A stretch of DNA of 13,819 nucleotides from an uncultured Pseudomonas sp. (GTDB lineage Bacteria; Pseudomonadota; Gammaproteobacteria; Pseudomonadales; Pseudomonadaceae): the NCBI GenBank assembly GCA_943914515.1, contig CALUCI010000153.1:1-13819 (forward strand), read 5' to 3'. This document shows positions 1 through 7,731 of this stretch, in pieces (position 1 is the stretch's first letter; each line of letters opens with the position of its first letter). Below the pieces are notes generated by a model. The model searched no databases. It worked only from the letters and a program-made list of their open reading frames with translations, and was not told where the DNA came from. The position numbers and the translations under genes were made by a program.

Positions 1-1114
1 AGCGGCTGTACGGCACGAACTTGCCGCCTTCAGCCTGCGGGGTTTTCCAGAAGGCAATCTTGTCGAACTGGTCGAAACCGTTGGTCTTGCAGCCTTCGGC
101 ACCGAGCAGTTCGCTGCCGGTGCAGGCTGCCGGCACCGCCGGCAACGAACCGAACCAGGCGGCGACATCGCCCTGGACCTTCGGCTGCAGCGACCAGTCC
201 ATCCACTTGTAGGCGCAGTTCGGGTGCTTGGCCTCGGCATGCAGCATGGTGGTATCGGCCCAACCGGTGGCGCCTTCCTTCGGAATGGTCGAAGCCACCG
301 GCTGGTTGTCGGCCTTCAGGCCGTTGACCATGTAGCCCCAGGAGCTGGAGGCGGCGACGCCTTCGTTCTTCACGTCGCTCATCTGCACGGTCGCGTCATG
401 CCAGTAGCGGTGGATCAGCGGTTGCTGCTGGCGCAGCAGGTCGAGCACCGCCTTGTACTGGGTTTCGGTCAGTTCGTAAGGGTTCTGGATGCCCAGTTCC
501 GGCTTGGCGGTTTTCAGGTACAGCGCCGCGTCGGCGATGTAGATCGGGCCGTCGTAGGCCTGCACACGGCCCTTGTTCGGCTTGCCGTCCGGCAGGTTCT
601 GCGGCTCGAACACCACGCTCCAGCTGGTCGGTGCCTGCGGGAACACCGCAGTGTTGTACATCAGCACGTTCGGCCCCCACTGATAGGGCGTGCCATAGAC
701 CTGCTTGTTGACCACATACCACGGCCCGTCCTGCAGGCGCGGGTCGATGTTCTTCCAGTTGGGGATCAGCGCGGTATTGATCGGCTGCACGCGCTTGCCG
801 ACGATCAGGCGCAGCGAGGCGTCGCCCGAAGCCGTCACCAGGTCGTAGCCGCCCTTGGCCATCAGGCTGACCATCTCGTCGGAGGTGGCGGCGGTCTTCA
901 CGCTGACCTTGCAGCCGGTTTCCTTCTCGAAGCCGGTGACCCAGTCGTAGCTCTTGTCGCTTTCACCACGCTCGATGTAGCCGGGCCAGGCAACGATATC
1001 CAGTTGTCCTTCACCGGCACCCACGGCTTTGAGCGGTTCGGCGGCCTGCAGGCTGGCGCTGGCCAGCAGGGCGGTGCTCAGGGCGCTGAGCAGTGCGGTC
1101 TTGTGCGCGAACAT
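1..1114 (-). CDS. ydcS: YdcS-like polyamine ABC transporter periplasmic binding protein (3' end cut by window)
   Basis: This is a periplasmic solute-binding protein of the spermidine/putrescine (PotD/YdcS) class. It would capture a polyamine and deliver it to a membrane ABC permease whose genes (ydcTUV in E. coli) should lie beyond the left edge. The ATG at 1114 follows an AGAGGG ribosome site. Residues 1-24 form a signal peptide (MFAHK, a hydrophobic stretch, then SLQA before AEP). The mature part has the YdcS signatures IVAWPGYIERG, TAATSDEMVSLM, DLVTASGDASLRL, GTPYQWGPN, VQAYDGPIYIADAA and WADTTMLHAEAKHP. About 371 codons are present. The frame runs off the window at FVPYS, so judging from E. 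coli YdcS (about 381 aa) only about a dozen C-terminal residues are missing. The gene lies 97 bp after patD on the same strand. The family call rests on remembered motif similarity; the exact substrate is inferred. Confidence 0.9.
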   Translation of the reverse strand, partial: MFAHKTALLSALSTALLASASLQAAEPLKAVGAGEGQLDIVAWPGYIERGESDKSYDWVTGFEKETGCKVSVKTAATSDEMVSLMAKGGYDLVTASGDASLRLIVGKRVQPINTALIPNWKNIDPRLQDGPWYVVNKQVYGTPYQWGPNVLMYNTAVFPQAPTSWSVVFEPQNLPDGKPNKGRVQAYDGPIYIADAALYLKTAKPELGIQNPYELTETQYKAVLDLLRQQQPLIHRYWHDATVQMSDVKNEGVAASSSWGYMVNGLKADNQPVASTIPKEGATGWADTTMLHAEAKHPNCAYKWMDWSLQPKVQGDVAAWFGSLPAVPAACTGSELLGAEGCKTNGFDQFDKIAFWKTPQAEGGKFVPYSR

Positions 1115-1211
1115 GGTTTTCCCTCTTGTTCAAATTATGGTCGGGGCAGTAGGAGCAAGCGGTACAACTATCGTGGGTCTTGGGTCTTGTTAGCGTAGTG
1201 CGAATCGGTGC

Positions 1212-2675
1212 TCAGCTCAGGTGTTCGCCATGGCGGGCCATGATGTGTCTGACCACGCTGTAGTCCTGCAGCGAATCACTGGACAGGTCCTTGCCGTAGC
1301 CGGAGCGTTTCAGGCCGCCGTGGGGCATTTCGCTGACCAGCATGAAATGGCTGTTGATCCAGGTGCAGCCGTATTGCAGGCGCGCGGCGATCTGCATGGC
1401 CTTGTCCAGGTCGCGGGTCCACACCGACGAGGCCAGGCCGTACTCGGAGTCGTTGGCCCAGTCCACCGCCTGGGCCAGTTCGTCGAAGCGGGTGACCGTG
1501 ACCACCGGCCCGAACACCTCGCGCTGGACGATCTCGTCACCCTGCTTGCAGCCGGCCAGCAGGGTTGGCTGGTAGTAGTAGCCGGGGCCGGAATGCACGG
1601 CCGCGCCGGTGATGCGCTCGATGTGCGGCTGGCTCAGGGCGCGTTCGACAAAGCTGGCGACGCGGTCACGCTGGCGGACACTGATCAGCGGGCCGATCTC
1701 GTTGTCGGCATCGCGCTTGCCGGCAAAGCGCAGGCTGCCGACCGCCGCGCCAAGCTCGGCTACGAGCCGGTCGTGAATCCCGGCCTGGGCGTAGATGCGG
1801 CAGGCGGCGGTGCAGTCCTGGCCGGCGTTGTAGTAGCCGTAGTTGCGCACGCCCTCGACCACCGCCTGCAGGTCGGCGTCGTTGCAGACGATCACCGGTG
1901 CCTTGCCGCCCAGTTCGAGGTGGGTGCGTTTGACGGTCTTGGAGGCGGCCTGGAGGATTTTCTGCCCGGTGACGATATCGCCGGTCAGCGACACCATGCG
2001 CACCTTCGGGTGGCTGACCAGATGACTGCCGACCCGCTCGCCGCCGCCGCAGACGATGTTCAGCACGCCCGGCGGCAGCAGGGTGGCGAGCACCGGTGCC
2101 AGCGCCAGGATCGACAGCGGGGTGTGTTCGGATGGCTTGAACACCAGCGTGTTGCCCGCCGCCAGGGCCGGGGCGATCTTCCACGCCGCCATCATGATCG
2201 GGTAGTTCCACGGCGCTATCGAGGCGACCACGCCCAGCGGGTCGCGGCGCACCATGCTGGTGTAGCCGGGCAGGTATTCACCGGCCAGTTGCCCGGTCTG
2301 GCAGCGCACGGCACCGGCGAAGAAACGGAACACGTCGATGGCCGCCGGCAGGTCGTCCTGCTGCGCCAGGTGCAGCGGCTTGCCGCAGTTCAGCGATTCG
2401 AGACGGGCGAGGGTGTCGGCGTGCGTTGCCATGGCATCGGCAATCGCCAGGAGAATGTTCGAGCGTTGTTGCGGCGTGGTTCTGGCCCAGCCGGCGAATG
2501 CCCGGTGGGCCGCGAGAATGGCGCGTTCGGTCTGTTCGCTGCTGGCTTCGGCGATCTGCGTCAGCACTTCACCCGTGGCGGGATTGAAGATCACCTCGGC
2601 CAGGCCTTCGCCGGCAACCAGTTCGCCGTCGATCAGCAAGGCGGTGGACAACGGCACAGCATGCGCGGCGGACAT
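1212..2675 (-). CDS. patD: Gamma-aminobutyraldehyde dehydrogenase (PatD/YdcW-like)
   Basis: This is a 487-residue NAD(P)-dependent aldehyde dehydrogenase. In putrescine breakdown PatD oxidises 4-aminobutanal (1-pyrroline) to GABA in the cytoplasm. The full ALDH fold is visible: APWNYP with Asn157, cofactor-binding Lys180 in VFKPSE, a Rossmann-loop SLTGDIVTG near 229-237, general-base Glu254 in HLELGGKAP, catalytic Cys288 in NAGQDCTAACR, and EVFGPVV with Glu386. The length is close to E. coli PatD (474 aa). The ATG at 2675 follows GAGAGTAGAACC. It lies 117 bp downstream of the LysR gene and upstream of the ydcS-like gene, whereas in E. coli the order is ydcSTUV then patD. Related betaine-aldehyde or aminoaldehyde dehydrogenases are the main alternative, but the neighbouring YdcS-like gene favours PatD. 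Confidence 0.87.
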   Translation of the reverse strand: MSAAHAVPLSTALLIDGELVAGEGLAEVIFNPATGEVLTQIAEASSEQTERAILAAHRAFAGWARTTPQQRSNILLAIADAMATHADTLARLESLNCGKPLHLAQQDDLPAAIDVFRFFAGAVRCQTGQLAGEYLPGYTSMVRRDPLGVVASIAPWNYPIMMAAWKIAPALAAGNTLVFKPSEHTPLSILALAPVLATLLPPGVLNIVCGGGERVGSHLVSHPKVRMVSLTGDIVTGQKILQAASKTVKRTHLELGGKAPVIVCNDADLQAVVEGVRNYGYYNAGQDCTAACRIYAQAGIHDRLVAELGAAVGSLRFAGKRDADNEIGPLISVRQRDRVASFVERALSQPHIERITGAAVHSGPGYYYQPTLLAGCKQGDEIVQREVFGPVVTVTRFDELAQAVDWANDSEYGLASSVWTRDLDKAMQIAARLQYGCTWINSHFMLVSEMPHGGLKRSGYGKDLSSDSLQDYSVVRHIMARHGEHLS

Positions 2676-2736
2676 GGTTCTACTCTCGGCTGTTGTTGTC
2701 CCGCCAGCCCCTCAAGGTTGGCGACTTTTCCTCCAG

Positions 2737-2765
2737 AGCCTAGAGCGATGTGTGTAGGTCGACAA
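2737..2765 (-). promoter_or_regulatory. Candidate sigma-70 promoter for patD
   Basis: Read on the minus strand, TTGTCG (2765-2760) and TAGGCT (2742-2737) are separated by exactly 17 bp. Both hexamers match consensus only partly (4/6 and 3/6), which is usual for an activator-dependent promoter. Transcription would start near 2730, giving a leader of about 55 nt before the patD ATG. Support is modest. It gains some weight because the palindrome at 2783-2807 would then be centred about 65 bp upstream of the start, where LysR-type regulators usually bind. Confidence 0.25.
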
Positions 2766-2782
2766 ATTCTAAATATTGAAGG

Positions 2783-2807
2783 CAGCGTTCGATTAAATCG
2801 AACGCTG
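2783..2807. promoter_or_regulatory. 25-bp perfect palindrome over the LysR stop codon (operator or hairpin)
   Basis: The arms CAGCGTTCGAT (2783-2793) and ATCGAACGCTG (2797-2807) are perfect 11-bp inverted repeats around a TAA centre. The TAA stop codon of the LysR gene (minus strand, 2795-2793) lies at the centre of this structure, so the last codons of the protein form one arm. The core TCGATTTAATCGA fits the T-N11-A dyad preferred by LysR-type regulators. No T-run follows on either strand, so a classical intrinsic terminator is less likely. It may be the operator for the downstream patD gene, an RNA hairpin, or both. Confidence 0.5.
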
Positions 2808-3719
2808 GCGCGCAGCGCCCGGTTCCCGCGCCACGGTGAGGAACGGATCGACCAGCGCCGGCCGCGCCGTGCCGCGTCGCCAGGCGAGGCCGACATCCAG
2901 CGTCTGGTTGAGATCGGCCAGCGGGCGTGCCTCGATGATGTCGCCTTCCAGTGACCACGGCCGGTAGGTCATGTCCGGCTGGATCGACACGCCCAGACCC
3001 GCCGCCACCAGACTGCGCACGGCCTCGGTGGACGCGGTGCGCAGGCTGATCTGTGCCTGCAACCCGGCGCCGGCCCAGATGCGCCGGGCGTTCTGTTCCA
3101 TTTCGTCGACATTGAGCTGGATCAGCGGCTCCAGCGCCACCTCCGCCAGGCTGATGCTGTCGCGCTCCAGCAGCGGGTGCTGGGCCGGCAGCCAGAGCCG
3201 GTGTGGCGAATGGGTGAGCACCTCGGTCTGCAACGCCAGGCGGTCTTCCAGGTTGGACAGGATCAACACCCCGACGTCGATTTCACCGGCCACCAGCAAG
3301 TGCTCGATGTACGGGCGTTCGTCCTCGGTCACGCGGATCTCGACATTCGGGTAGGCGCGCTGGAAGCGGGTCAGCAGATCGGCGAGGTAGTAACCGGCCA
3401 CCAGGCTGGTTACGCCAATGGTCAACTGCCCGGCGACCTGGTCGGTGCTCTGCTGCAGGCTGCGCTTGGCGTTGTCCACCGTGGCCAGGATCAGGTGCGC
3501 CTGACGCAGGAACTGATGACCCTGATGGGTCAGGGTCATGCCCTTGGCGTGGCGGTTGAACAGGCTGACGCCGATCTCCTGCTCCAGTTGCTGGATCGCC
3601 AGGGTCAGGGTGGACTGGGAAATGAACACCGCCTGCGCAGCGGCGGAAATCGACCCGGTTTCGGCGACGGCGATGAAATGGCGGATCTGGCGCAAGGTCA
3701 TCATGGCGGGCGGCTTCAT
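2793..3719 (-). CDS. LysR-family transcriptional regulator
   Basis: This is a 308-residue LysR-type regulator of typical family length. The N-terminal winged helix-turn-helix spans about residues 7-66, with the hallmark series LRQIRHFIAVAETGSISAAA, SQSTLTLAIQQLEQEIG and LFNR. The effector-binding domain follows from about residue 96 (GQLTIGVTSLVAGYYLADLL). The start is ambiguous: Met1, Met6 and Met7 are all possible and none has a clear ribosome site. Position 3719 is kept as the longest start, but homologs commonly begin at MTLRQIRHF. The gene is co-directional with patD and sits between the hydroxyproline genes and the polyamine genes. Most likely it controls patD and ydcS, although LysR genes are more often divergent from their target. 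The effector is unknown. Confidence 0.9.
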   Translation of the reverse strand: MKPPAMMTLRQIRHFIAVAETGSISAAAQAVFISQSTLTLAIQQLEQEIGVSLFNRHAKGMTLTHQGHQFLRQAHLILATVDNAKRSLQQSTDQVAGQLTIGVTSLVAGYYLADLLTRFQRAYPNVEIRVTEDERPYIEHLLVAGEIDVGVLILSNLEDRLALQTEVLTHSPHRLWLPAQHPLLERDSISLAEVALEPLIQLNVDEMEQNARRIWAGAGLQAQISLRTASTEAVRSLVAAGLGVSIQPDMTYRPWSLEGDIIEARPLADLNQTLDVGLAWRRGTARPALVDPFLTVAREPGAARQRSI

Positions 3720-3741
3720 GAGTTTTATGAGGGAAGCCGAC

Positions 3742-3771
3742 TGTATATCTTTTTTTTCGATGGCTTGTCGC
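3742..3771 (-). promoter_or_regulatory. Candidate promoter for the LysR gene
   Basis: On the minus strand, GCGACA (3771-3766) and TATACA (3747-3742) are spaced 18 bp apart. Each matches 4 of 6 consensus bases. An A8 tract (T8 at 3750-3757 on the plus strand) fills the spacer, making it AT-rich and probably curved. The start site would be roughly 15 nt before the annotated ATG. This is weak to moderate evidence based on motifs alone. Confidence 0.3.
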
Positions 3772-3789
3772 CGGGTGTTGGCGTGATTG

Positions 3790-3807
3790 TGTCGGCCTTG
3801 ACCGACA
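3790..3807 (-). terminator. Weak hairpin after the D-hydroxyproline dehydrogenase gene
   Basis: TGTCGG (3790-3795) and CCGACA (3802-3807) form a 6-bp stem with a 6-nt loop, about 20 nt after the dehydrogenase stop codon. No T-run follows on the minus strand, so it is not a convincing intrinsic terminator. It is listed because it is the only structure I see that could separate the hydroxyproline operon from the LysR gene. Confidence 0.25.
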
Positions 3808-3827
3808 TCACCCCAACCCCGACTGCC

Positions 3828-5081
3828 TCAGAAGCGCCCCAAGCGGTAAGCCTCCGCCCCAGGCAGCGCCGCTCCCGTCAGTAGTCCGACGACCCTTTCC
3901 GCCGTCACCGCCGCCTGGGTCAGCCCCAGGTGCTGGTGCCCGAACGCCAGCAGCACGCGTCCTTCGCAGACCCGGTCGATCACCGGCAAGGAGTCCGGCA
4001 ACGAAGGTCGAAAGCCCATCCACGGCGTTGCACCTTCGGCATTCAGCGGCTGTTTGAACAAGCCCTGGCTCAACCGCTGCAACTGCCACGCCCGCTCCAT
4101 GTTGGCCGGTCGTTCGAGGCCGGCGAACTCGACCGTGCCGGCCAGGCGCAGGCCGCCGGACATGGGCGTCATGATGAACTTGCGCTCCAGCGAGGTGACG
4201 GCGAACGGCAACCGTTGATGTTCATTGGGCAGCATCAGGTGATAGCCGCGTTCGGTATCCAGCGGCACCCGCTTGCCGGTCAGGGCGTGGCTCAGGTGCG
4301 CGGAATGGGCGCCGCAAGCGATCAGTACACGCGGCACACGCAACTCACCGGCAGCGGTGCGTAGCACGATGCCGTCGCCGTTCAGTTGCGCGCCCAGGAC
4401 ATCACGCTGGATGAACTGCACACCTGCGGCGAGGGCGGCCTGAAACACCGCCTCCACCGCCTGGTGCGGATCGAGAAAATGCCCGGTGGCAGGAAAGAAC
4501 AGCCCGCCCAGCAGGTGCTCGCTCAGTTGCGGCGCGGCAGCACGCACGGCGTCCGCCTGCCACAACTGCAGCGGGACGTTCTGCTGGCGCAGGCGTGCCT
4601 GCAGGGCGTCGATGGCCGGACGCGAGCCGGGTCGTTCGAACACCAGCAGCGAGCCGTCTTCCTTGAGCAGGCCGCTGCGGTCGATGGACGCCAGCAGGCG
4701 TTGCCAGGCGCCCAGGCTGGCTTCGTTGAGCGCGCGAATGCCCGCGACGCTGCGCTGGAACGGCCCGGGGCGCAGGTTCAGCAGCAGGCGGGTGAACCAC
4801 GGCAGCGCCCGCGGCAGGTACTTCCAGTCCAGGCGCAGCGGTCCCATGGGGTCCATAAGCATGGCTGGCAGGCGCTTGAGGATCGACAGGTCGGCGATGG
4901 GGAACACCTGCTCGGTCGCCAGATGCCCGGCGTTGCCGAACGACGCGCCCATGCCCGGGAGCTGGCGGTCGATCAGCAGCACCCGGCGCCCCTGACGGGC
5001 CAGTTGCAGGGCGCAGGCAACGCCGACGATGCCGGCGCCGACCACGGCGATATCCGCGCTAGCGGTGAAGGTGGTGGCCAT
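3828..5081 (-). CDS. FAD-dependent D-hydroxyproline dehydrogenase (DadA-like)
   Basis: This is a 417-residue FAD oxidoreductase of the DAO/DadA superfamily. In this context it should oxidise cis-4-hydroxy-D-proline to 1-pyrroline-4-hydroxy-2-carboxylate, passing electrons to the respiratory chain at the inner membrane. The N-terminal Rossmann motif GAGIVG is at 15-20, with an acidic residue (Asp38 in LLIDRQ) for the FAD ribose and GASFGNAGHL at 45-54. The C-terminal GHQHLGLTQAAVTAERV block is typical of DadA relatives. It starts 3 nt after the semialdehyde dehydrogenase stop, so the two are translationally coupled. Pseudomonads use either a single-chain enzyme (P. putida type) or a multi-subunit oxidase (P. 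aeruginosa type); this is the single-chain form. A general D-amino-acid dehydrogenase is possible, but the gene neighbours point to D-hydroxyproline. Confidence 0.85.
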   Translation of the reverse strand: MATTFTASADIAVVGAGIVGVACALQLARQGRRVLLIDRQLPGMGASFGNAGHLATEQVFPIADLSILKRLPAMLMDPMGPLRLDWKYLPRALPWFTRLLLNLRPGPFQRSVAGIRALNEASLGAWQRLLASIDRSGLLKEDGSLLVFERPGSRPAIDALQARLRQQNVPLQLWQADAVRAAAPQLSEHLLGGLFFPATGHFLDPHQAVEAVFQAALAAGVQFIQRDVLGAQLNGDGIVLRTAAGELRVPRVLIACGAHSAHLSHALTGKRVPLDTERGYHLMLPNEHQRLPFAVTSLERKFIMTPMSGGLRLAGTVEFAGLERPANMERAWQLQRLSQGLFKQPLNAEGATPWMGFRPSLPDSLPVIDRVCEGRVLLAFGHQHLGLTQAAVTAERVVGLLTGAALPGAEAYRLGRF

Positions 5082-5084
5082 GCT

Positions 5085-6662
5085 TCAGGCTTCTCTCTGG
5101 CCATCGAGCAGGCGCCGCAGGTGCAGCGGGTTGCCGTGCTGCAACGCGGCGGGCAGCAGGTTGTCGGGAAAGTCCTGGTAACACACCGGGCGCAGGAAAC
5201 GCTGGATCGCTGCGGTACCCACCGAGGTGCTGCGGGTATCGGAAGTGGCCGGGAACGGGCCGCCGTGAACCATCGCGTCGCACACCTCGACCCCGGTCGG
5301 CCAGCCGTTGACCAGCAGGCGCCCGGCCTTGCGTTCGAGAATCGGCAGCAGTGCACGGGCGGCATCGAGATCGGCGTCGTCGAGGTGCAGCGTCGCCGTC
5401 AGTTGGCCTTCCAGGTGCTCGGTGACCTGGCGGATTTCGTCGGTGCTGGCGCAGGTCACCACCAGCGAGGCGGATCCGAACACTTCGGCCTGCAGCGTCG
5501 GATCGACGAGGAAGTTCTGCGCACTGGCGACGAACAGGTGCGTGCGGCACTGGTTCGGGCCGTTTTCGCTCAAACCGGCAGCGGCAACCTCGGCATGCGG
5601 ATTGGCACCCAGGGCGTCGATGCCGTGCTGGTAAGCGCTGAAGATTCCCGGTGTGAGCATGGTCTGCGCCGGGCTCTGCCAGATGCACTGCGCGGCGTGG
5701 GCGATGAAGCGGTCGAGGTCCGCGCCTTGCTGGGCGATCACCAGACCGGGATTGGTGCAGAACTGTCCGGCGCCCTGGGTCAGGGACGCGACGAACCCCT
5801 GCGCCAGCGACTCGGCACGCGCCTGCAATGCGGCAGGGAACAACACCACCGGGTTGATCGAACTCATTTCCGCGTACACCGGAATCGGCTCGGCCCGGGC
5901 GGCGGCGGCCTGGCACAGGGCAATGCCGCCGCTGCGCGAACCGGTGAAGCCCACGGCCTTGATCCGTGGGTCGCTGACCAGGGCGATGCCCACTTCGCGG
6001 CCCGCGCCATACAACAGCGAGAACACCCCTTCGGCGAGCCCGCAGTGTTTCACTGCGCGGGCCAGCGCCTGGCCTACCAGTTCGCTGGTGCCGGGATGGG
6101 CGCCGTGGGCCTTGACCACCACCGGGCAGCCAGCGGCGAGGGCCGAGGCGGTGTCGCCACCGGCCACGGAAAACGCCAGCGGAAAGTTGCTGGCGCCGAA
6201 TACGGCCACCGGCCCCAGCGGTACCTGGCGCTGGCGCAGGTCGGCACGCGGCAGCGGCTGGCGCTGCGGTTGTGCCGAGTCGACGCGGACGTCGAGCCAT
6301 TCGCCGGCGCGTACGGTGCGGGCGAAGGTGCGTAGCTGTCCGCAGGTTCGCCCGCGTTCGCCCTGGATGCGCGCGTGGGGCAGGCCGCTTTCGGCCATGG
6401 CCCGGGCGATCAGGTCATCGCCGAGGGCTTCGATTTCAGTGGCGATGCGCTCGAGAAAACTCGCCCTTACCTCCAGCGAGGTTTCGCGGAAACTGTCGAG
6501 TGCCGCCCAGGCCAGGGCACATGCCTGCTCCACCTGGGCGGCAGTGCCGCCGGGGTAGGCCGGTTCCAGTGGTTGGTTGATGGCCGGGTCGATGGCCTGG
6601 ATCGGGGTCTGGCTACCAGCGATGCGTTGCTGGCCGATCAGCATGCTGCCTGTCAGGTTCAT
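5085..6662 (-). CDS. 2-oxoglutarate (alpha-ketoglutarate) semialdehyde dehydrogenase
   Basis: This is a 525-residue NAD(P)-dependent aldehyde dehydrogenase that completes the Hyp pathway by oxidising 2-oxoglutarate semialdehyde to 2-oxoglutarate for the TCA cycle. The length and the motifs FGASNFPLAFSVAGGDTASA (Asn159), VVVKAHGAHPGTSELV (Lys184), GFTGSRSGG (238-246), YAEMSSINPV (Glu265) and GAGQFCTNPG (Cys302) fit the KGSALDH branch rather than ordinary ALDHs. The ATG at 6662 is chosen because it follows CAGGAACCACC and gives the family's usual N-terminus. The frame stays open upstream to 7085, but only as a shadow of the deaminase gene. It lies behind an intrinsic terminator and a second hairpin. 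P. aeruginosa LhpG is the likely functional counterpart. Confidence 0.9.
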   Translation of the reverse strand: MNLTGSMLIGQQRIAGSQTPIQAIDPAINQPLEPAYPGGTAAQVEQACALAWAALDSFRETSLEVRASFLERIATEIEALGDDLIARAMAESGLPHARIQGERGRTCGQLRTFARTVRAGEWLDVRVDSAQPQRQPLPRADLRQRQVPLGPVAVFGASNFPLAFSVAGGDTASALAAGCPVVVKAHGAHPGTSELVGQALARAVKHCGLAEGVFSLLYGAGREVGIALVSDPRIKAVGFTGSRSGGIALCQAAAARAEPIPVYAEMSSINPVVLFPAALQARAESLAQGFVASLTQGAGQFCTNPGLVIAQQGADLDRFIAHAAQCIWQSPAQTMLTPGIFSAYQHGIDALGANPHAEVAAAGLSENGPNQCRTHLFVASAQNFLVDPTLQAEVFGSASLVVTCASTDEIRQVTEHLEGQLTATLHLDDADLDAARALLPILERKAGRLLVNGWPTGVEVCDAMVHGGPFPATSDTRSTSVGTAAIQRFLRPVCYQDFPDNLLPAALQHGNPLHLRRLLDGQREA

Positions 6663-6688
6663 GGTGGTTCCTGAAATGGATTCGAGAA

Positions 6689-6708
6689 GCCGGCTGCGCA
6701 CAGCCGGC
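6689..6708 (-). promoter_or_regulatory. Leader hairpin before the semialdehyde dehydrogenase gene
   Basis: GCCGGCTG (6689-6696) and CAGCCGGC (6701-6708) form a perfect 8-bp GC-rich stem with a 4-nt loop. On the minus-strand transcript it comes directly after the T-run of the terminator at 6710-6738 and about 15 nt before the AGGAA ribosome site of the next gene. It could cap the 5' end of a processed message, shield the ribosome site, or compete with the terminator stem. The role is inferred; only the symmetry is seen. Confidence 0.5.
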
Positions 6709-6709
6709 G

Positions 6710-6738
6710 AAAAAAGACGCGGCGCGCCGGGCGCCGCG
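6710..6738 (-). terminator. Intrinsic terminator inside the hydroxyproline operon
   Basis: Four bases after the deaminase stop codon, the minus strand reads CGCGGCGC, a 5-nt loop, GCGCCGCG, then TCTTTTTT. This perfect 8-bp GC-only stem followed by a T-rich tract is a textbook rho-independent terminator. It lies between two genes of the same pathway on the same strand, with no obvious promoter in the remaining 47 bp before the next ATG. It probably reduces rather than abolishes expression of the two downstream genes. Confidence 0.8.
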
Positions 6739-6742
6739 CAGG

Positions 6743-7690
6743 TCAGGCGACGTTGTTCTCGGCCGACCAGTTGGCGTACCACTGGCGAAACAGCGTGTAC
6801 TGGGCTTGCGCGTAGTTGCGCTGGGCGTCGCTGAGGGCGTCGCTTGCGTTGAAGTGCAGGCTGTATTCGAGGTCGCCGTTGAGCACCATCAGGTGCTTGT
6901 AATACAGCACCAGGTCGCAGCCTTCGTCGAACGACGACAGCACCGCCAGGGCCGACTCCAGCTCGCGGGCCAGACGCCGGGCGCGGGCATCGCCCTTGGC
7001 TGCCTGCTTGCTCAGCGCCACCAGTTGCAGCACTTCGCGGGGCAGGGCGTTGCCGATGCCGGTGATGGCGCCGGTGGCGTTGCAATTGACGAAACCGTGC
7101 ACCACCTGGGTGTCGACGCCGACCATCAGGGTCACCTGGTCATCCTTGCAGGTGATGTTTTCGGCGGCGTAGCGCAGGTCGGCGGCGCCGCCGAATTCCT
7201 TGAAGCCGATCAGGTTCGGGTACTGGCTGCGCAGCTCGAAGAACAGCTCGGCGCGGGTGGCGAAGCCGTAGTACGGGCTGTTGTAGATCACCGCAGGCAG
7301 GTTCGGCGCGGCCTCGAGAATGGCGGCGAAGTGCGCTTTCTGTGCAGCCGGCGAGGCGCCGCGGGAGAGCACACGAGGGATCACCATCAGGCCGTGGGCG
7401 CCGACGCTGGCGGCATGGGCTGCATGGGCGACCGCTTCGCGGCTGTTCACCGCGCCGGTGCCGACGATGGTCGGAATGCCGGCAGCGACCAGGCGGGCCA
7501 CGCCTTCCTGGCGCTCGGCCTCGGTCAGCAGCGGCCAGTCGCCCATCGAGCCGCAGTAGACCACTGCGCTCATCCCGGCTTCGATCAGTTCGCGGCCCTT
7601 TTTCACCAGCGCGTCGAAGTCCGGTTTGCGCTCCGGGGTGCAAGGGGTCATCAGAGCAGGGATGGTGCCGGTGAAGATGTTGCTGGTCAT
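6743..7690 (-). CDS. 1-pyrroline-4-hydroxy-2-carboxylate deaminase (DapA superfamily)
   Basis: This is a 315-residue class I aldolase-fold protein of the dihydrodipicolinate synthase superfamily. In Hyp breakdown this member deaminates and dehydrates 1-pyrroline-4-hydroxy-2-carboxylate to 2-oxoglutarate semialdehyde plus ammonia. Visible landmarks are IPALMTPCT at 10-18, GSMGDWPLLTEAER at 47-60 (replacing the GTTGE loop of DapA), VIYNSPYYG with Tyr136, and the Schiff-base Lys164 in IGFKEFGG. The ATG at 7690 follows AAAGGAACCAGTCCC. The frame is open upstream to 8062, but that part crosses REP sequences and overlaps the epimerase gene, so it is excluded. It lies between epimerase and semialdehyde dehydrogenase, which supports this function over lysine biosynthesis or sugar-acid aldolase roles. 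Confidence 0.9.
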   Translation of the reverse strand: MTSNIFTGTIPALMTPCTPERKPDFDALVKKGRELIEAGMSAVVYCGSMGDWPLLTEAERQEGVARLVAAGIPTIVGTGAVNSREAVAHAAHAASVGAHGLMVIPRVLSRGASPAAQKAHFAAILEAAPNLPAVIYNSPYYGFATRAELFFELRSQYPNLIGFKEFGGAADLRYAAENITCKDDQVTLMVGVDTQVVHGFVNCNATGAITGIGNALPREVLQLVALSKQAAKGDARARRLARELESALAVLSSFDEGCDLVLYYKHLMVLNGDLEYSLHFNASDALSDAQRNYAQAQYTLFRQWYANWSAENNVA

Positions 7691-7731
7691 GGGACTGGTT
7701 CCTTTGGGTTGGTCAGGTTGGGGCGGATGAC

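Noticed and set aside
1149..1162. Possible REP fragment (GTAGGAGCAAGCGG) between patD and ydcS
   Set aside because: Only the head matches and no palindrome follows, so this is too little to call a repeat.
1174..1187. Tandem TGGGTCT x2 between patD and ydcS
   Set aside because: Two copies of a 7-mer with no further periodicity; likely chance.
1221..2954. 577-codon plus-strand open frame
   Set aside because: It is antisense to patD, whose ALDH active-site residues are all present.
4386..6335. 649-codon plus-strand open frame
   Set aside because: It runs antisense through both the D-Hyp dehydrogenase and KGSALDH genes, whose catalytic motifs are intact on the minus strand. Its composition is typical of a GC-rich shadow.
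6663..7085. In-frame N-terminal extension of KGSALDH
   Set aside because: The frame is open upstream, but the extension overlaps the deaminase coding sequence, crosses a terminator and has no family similarity. The start at 6662 has a good ribosome site.
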